Positions 62,961 through 64,000 of a stretch of 64,000 bases of DNA are shown here, one piece after another. Under the pieces are notes generated by a model. That model had not been told where the DNA came from. It searched no databases and saw only the letters and a program-made list of their open reading frames with translations. The stretch's first letter is position 1. Every line of letters begins with the position of its first letter. Source of the stretch: Acinetobacter portensis (GTDB lineage Bacteria; Pseudomonadota; Gammaproteobacteria; Pseudomonadales; Moraxellaceae); assembly GCF_023158935.1 (NCBI RefSeq), contig NZ_CP096120.1:496001-560000 (forward strand), in the 5' to 3' direction. The translations under genes were made by a program, and so were the position numbers.

Positions 62961-63986
62961 TTATGATTTTTTTTGAGTGTTAGCGAATAACACTTTAAAG
63001 CCTTGTTGGTCGGCTTTTGTTGTACATTGACCAAAATTCTGTTCAATCAATATTGGGTAGTTTAAGAAGCGGTTTGCAACCACCCATAATTCTCCACCAG
63101 ATTTAAGATGACGACGTGCAGTTTTACATAAGTTTTCACTGGCATTGTAGTCTGTCTTAATTCCTTGGTGAAAAGGAGGGTTACTTACAATAGCATGTAA
63201 GAAGAGAGGTGCATCCTCAATTCCTGTAACAGCTTTTACTTCAAGTTGTTCAGTGACTAAATTGTTTTTAGCAAAAGTCATACGTGTAGATTCAAGTGCA
63301 AAAGCATCTACATCCATCGCAAAAATACGATTTTTAGGATTAAGTTTTGCTAAATAAGCACTAATTACACCTGCACCACATCCAAAATCAGCAATTTTCC
63401 CTGAGGTTACTTGAGATAAATATGGAAGTAGAACAGCAGTACCAATATCTAAGCTTTTTTGACTAAATACGCCTGGGAGAGCGCAAATAGTTAAATCACC
63501 ATTTGGTGTTGGTACTTTATATTCTTGAGCCCAATCTGCCAATGATTTTGCGATAACTGACTTTTCAACTGTCATTTGCCACATTTGGCAATGACGTGCG
63601 CTATCAAGTTTTAATGCAGAACCAAAAGGAAGTAATTGTTTTGCTGCGCGCTCAACACCACCTTTTTTCTCACCAACTAAGAAAATAGATGCACCAGCAT
63701 TTAAACGGCTTACCACATTATGTAAAACATAATTGAGTAATTCTTTAGATTTTGGTACGAAAACAATTGCTTGATCGAACGTACTTTCTGGGAGATCAAC
63801 ACCAAAATGAACGTTGGCTTGTTGATTTTGAAAGTATTGGAATTCGTTAAAGTTCCAAGTCCAAACAATCGGCTCGATATCTTTATCTAAATTCGAAAGC
63901 AAATCATCTGTGGGAGCGTTAACTAATAATATGCGACCAGAAAGATATTCATGCTGTCGAATGACAACTTCACTTCTTGGATCCAT
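62961..63986 (-). CDS. rsmC: 16S rRNA m2G1207 methyltransferase
   Basis: RsmC methylates G1207 of 16S rRNA. The 341 residues show the two-domain RsmC plan: a degenerate N-terminal methyltransferase half (1-160) and a C-terminal SAM domain with [17 protein letters not shown] (about 195-211), and the catalytic [11 protein letters not shown] (about 256-266). GGAGAG precedes the ATG at 63986. Confidence 0.93.
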   Translation of the reverse strand: MDPRSEVVIRQHEYLSGRILLVNAPTDDLLSNLDKDIEPIVWTWNFNEFQYFQNQQANVHFGVDLPESTFDQAIVFVPKSKELLNYVLHNVVSRLNAGASIFLVGEKKGGVERAAKQLLPFGSALKLDSARHCQMWQMTVEKSVIAKSLADWAQEYKVPTPNGDLTICALPGVFSQKSLDIGTAVLLPYLSQVTSGKIADFGCGAGVISAYLAKLNPKNRIFAMDVDAFALESTRMTFAKNNLVTEQLEVKAVTGIEDAPLFLHAIVSNPPFHQGIKTDYNASENLCKTARRHLKSGGELWVVANRFLNYPILIEQNFGQCTTKADQQGFKVLFANTQKKS

Positions 63987-64000
63987 TTTGTCTCTCCATC

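Overview
The window is a stretch of a low-GC gammaproteobacterial chromosome. Everything points to Acinetobacter (Moraxellaceae). The 16S variable regions, an OmpA38-type porin with the Acinetobacter signal peptide and C-terminal domain, a short AccA, and a GigA/GigB-like stress pair all fit that genus. The species cannot be fixed from this window. No prophage, insertion sequence, integron or CRISPR array is visible. Nearly all of it is core chromosome, with a few accessory-looking genes.

Layout. 1-2.4 kb: edge of a TonB-C-like secreted protein, rpmI-rplT, and an unrecognised tail-anchored protein. 2.5-6.4 kb: pheS-pheT-ihfA. 6.5-9.1 kb, minus strand: a low-complexity lipoprotein, rho and trxA. 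9.3-14.5 kb: ppx, accA, tilS, proC, yggT. 14.6-23.4 kb, minus strand: polA, an MscS channel with a DUF432-like partner, a secreted protein with a Fur-box-like promoter, a nitrilase-family amidase, STAS protein GigB, SpoIIE-type phosphatase GigA, and mlaA. 23.6-29.4 kb: one complete rRNA operon (16S, tRNA-Ile, tRNA-Ala, 23S, 5S) with promoters, processing stems and terminator. 29.5-37.5 kb: rpoN, hpf, ibaG, murA, hisG, hisD, hisC, with an opposing lipoprotein gene between hisG and hisD. 37.5-48.3 kb: pabB, two divergent Nudix genes, a gamma-carbonic anhydrase, tsaB, uppP, rsmJ, a membrane C13 peptidase, S-formylglutathione hydrolase, a YjgN/M48 peptidase pair and a DUF2218 protein. 48.5-49.2 kb: rpe. 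49.5-52.6 kb: a copper locus (His/Cys-rich small protein, copA, copB). 52.7-53.2 kb: a guanidine-II riboswitch followed by an SMR guanidinium exporter. 53.3-57.4 kb: ogt, a siroheme sulfite reductase with its DUF934 partner, and diaminopimelate dehydrogenase. 57.6-64 kb: thiolase, a lone pseudopilin, ompA, an OmpA-like lipoprotein, a LysP-like permease and rsmC.

How the parts work together. Translation and RNA functions are prominent: ribosomal proteins, PheRS, TilS, the rrn operon, HPF, TsaB, RsmJ and RsmC. The envelope is served by MlaA, MurA, UppP, OmpA and lipoproteins. Two small stress modules stand out because their sensor or regulatory element can be read from the DNA: the guanidine riboswitch with its exporter, and the Fur-box gene. 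Four copies of a CT/AG-rich palindromic intergenic repeat sit between pheS and pheT, beside polA, between hisD and hisC, and beside the thiolase gene. I found no convincing wholly new multi-gene system. The best leads are the riboswitch-exporter unit, the repeat family, the paired DnaA-box-like palindrome after rpe, the copper-locus leader gene and the MscS/DUF432 pair.
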